From contig JAAZOI010000037.1 of the NCBI GenBank assembly GCA_012797825.1, positions 1 to 5,822 on the forward strand: a DNA stretch of 5,822 nucleotides, read 5' to 3'. Made by a program: the position numbers and the translations under genes. This document shows positions 5,379 to 5,822 of the stretch, one piece after another. The notes beneath the pieces were generated by a model, which ran no database searches, had not been told where the DNA came from, and worked only from the letters and a program-made list of their open reading frames with translations. The stretch is from Eubacteriaceae bacterium (GTDB lineage Bacteria > Bacillota > Clostridia > Eubacteriales > UBA1433). The stretch's first letter is position 1. Every line of letters begins with the position of its first letter.

Positions 5379-5822
5379 ATGAAAAATGTAACATGGTACG
5401 GGCAGGGATCACTAAGAATTGCTACGGACGGGAAAGTAATATATACAGATCCGTTTTTGATTTCAAAAGCATCAAACGATGCAGATATCATACTTATAAC
5501 TCACAGGCATTTTGACCACTTATCGACAGATGACATAGAAAAAGTCATAAATGATAATACAATAATAGCGGCGCCTGCAGACTGCGTCGAGGAAATTAAA
5601 GATAACTTTAATAATGAAATCGCAGTTGTAAGCCCCGGCGAAGAATATACAATAAATGATATAAAAATCCAGACCGTCAGGGCGTACAATATAGAAAAAA
5701 AGGAATGCCATCCTAAAGGCAACGATTGGTTGGGTTATATTATAAATGTTCAGGACGGCAAATACTATTACACGGGCGACAGTGAAAAAATTCCCGAAAT
5801 GAACGCGCTTGACGTTGATGTA
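5379..5822 (+). CDS. Metallo-beta-lactamase-fold metal-dependent hydrolase, UlaG-like; C-terminus cut by window edge
   Basis: An ATG preceded by a perfect AAGGAGG (5367-5373) at 5-nt spacing opens a frame that stays open for 148 codons to the window end, so the protein is partial. THRHFDH at 41-47 is the HxHxDH metal-binding motif (His42, His44, Asp46, His47), and TGDSE at 132-136 supplies the bridging aspartate Asp134. The N-terminal WYGQGSLRIATDGKVIYTDPF pattern is typical of the small UlaG/YycJ-like branch of the superfamily (Lactamase_B_3 type), which starts with a strand pair and a DPF motif. A conserved-looking His111 sits in ECHPKG. The expected role is hydrolysis of a phosphoester or lactone-type bond with two metal ions, but members have very varied substrates and nothing nearby indicates which. 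No signal peptide is present, so it should be cytoplasmic. Confidence 0.9.
   Translation, partial: MKNVTWYGQGSLRIATDGKVIYTDPFLISKASNDADIILITHRHFDHLSTDDIEKVINDNTIIAAPADCVEEIKDNFNNEIAVVSPGEEYTINDIKIQTVRAYNIEKKECHPKGNDWLGYIINVQDGKYYYTGDSEKIPEMNALDVDV

Overview
The window is AT-rich, low-GC DNA that looks like a clostridial (Bacillota, class Clostridia) chromosome. The main evidence is a recognisable spoIIAA-spoIIAB pair, strong AAGGAGG-type ribosome sites, a cysteine desulfurase/ThiI pair of the Firmicutes type (ThiI without a rhodanese domain), a Re-citrate-synthase-like DRE-TIM enzyme and a ferredoxin-nitroreductase. These suggest an anaerobe of endospore-forming ancestry. I cannot name a genus from the sequence.

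Layout, left to right. Positions 1-703 (minus strand) hold the N-terminal 234 codons of a DRE-TIM/HMGL-like acyltransferase that runs off the left edge. A divergent promoter region (704-895) separates it from a plus-strand operon at 896-3210: a cysteine desulfurase followed, with a 4-nt overlap, by thiI. A 65-bp gap carries a long imperfect hairpin that covers the ribosome site and start of the next gene. Then come spoIIAA (3276-3629) and spoIIAB (3626-4054), also overlapping by 4 nt, and a rho-independent terminator (4092-4128). About 270 bp of AT-rich, apparently non-coding DNA follows. A minus-strand terminator (4393-4430) ends the convergent minus-strand gene for a 2[4Fe-4S] ferredoxin-nitroreductase fusion (4457-5242). 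A second divergent promoter region (5243-5378) leads to a plus-strand metallo-beta-lactamase-fold hydrolase cut by the right edge (5379-5822).

How the genes work together. The desulfurase very probably supplies persulfide sulfur to ThiI for 4-thiouridine in tRNA. SpoIIAA and SpoIIAB are the anti-anti-sigma and anti-sigma/kinase partners that control the forespore sigma factor SigF. The unusual point is that sigF (spoIIAC), which normally follows spoIIAB directly, is absent: a terminator begins 38 nt after the spoIIAB stop and no sigF-like reading frame or remnant is visible. The flanking DRE-TIM, nitroreductase and MBL genes are separate metabolic or accessory genes.

I see no mobile element, CRISPR array, RNA gene or defence system. 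The observations most worth following up are the spoIIA module without sigF and the fold-back hairpin over the spoIIAA start. Neither amounts to a demonstrated new system.
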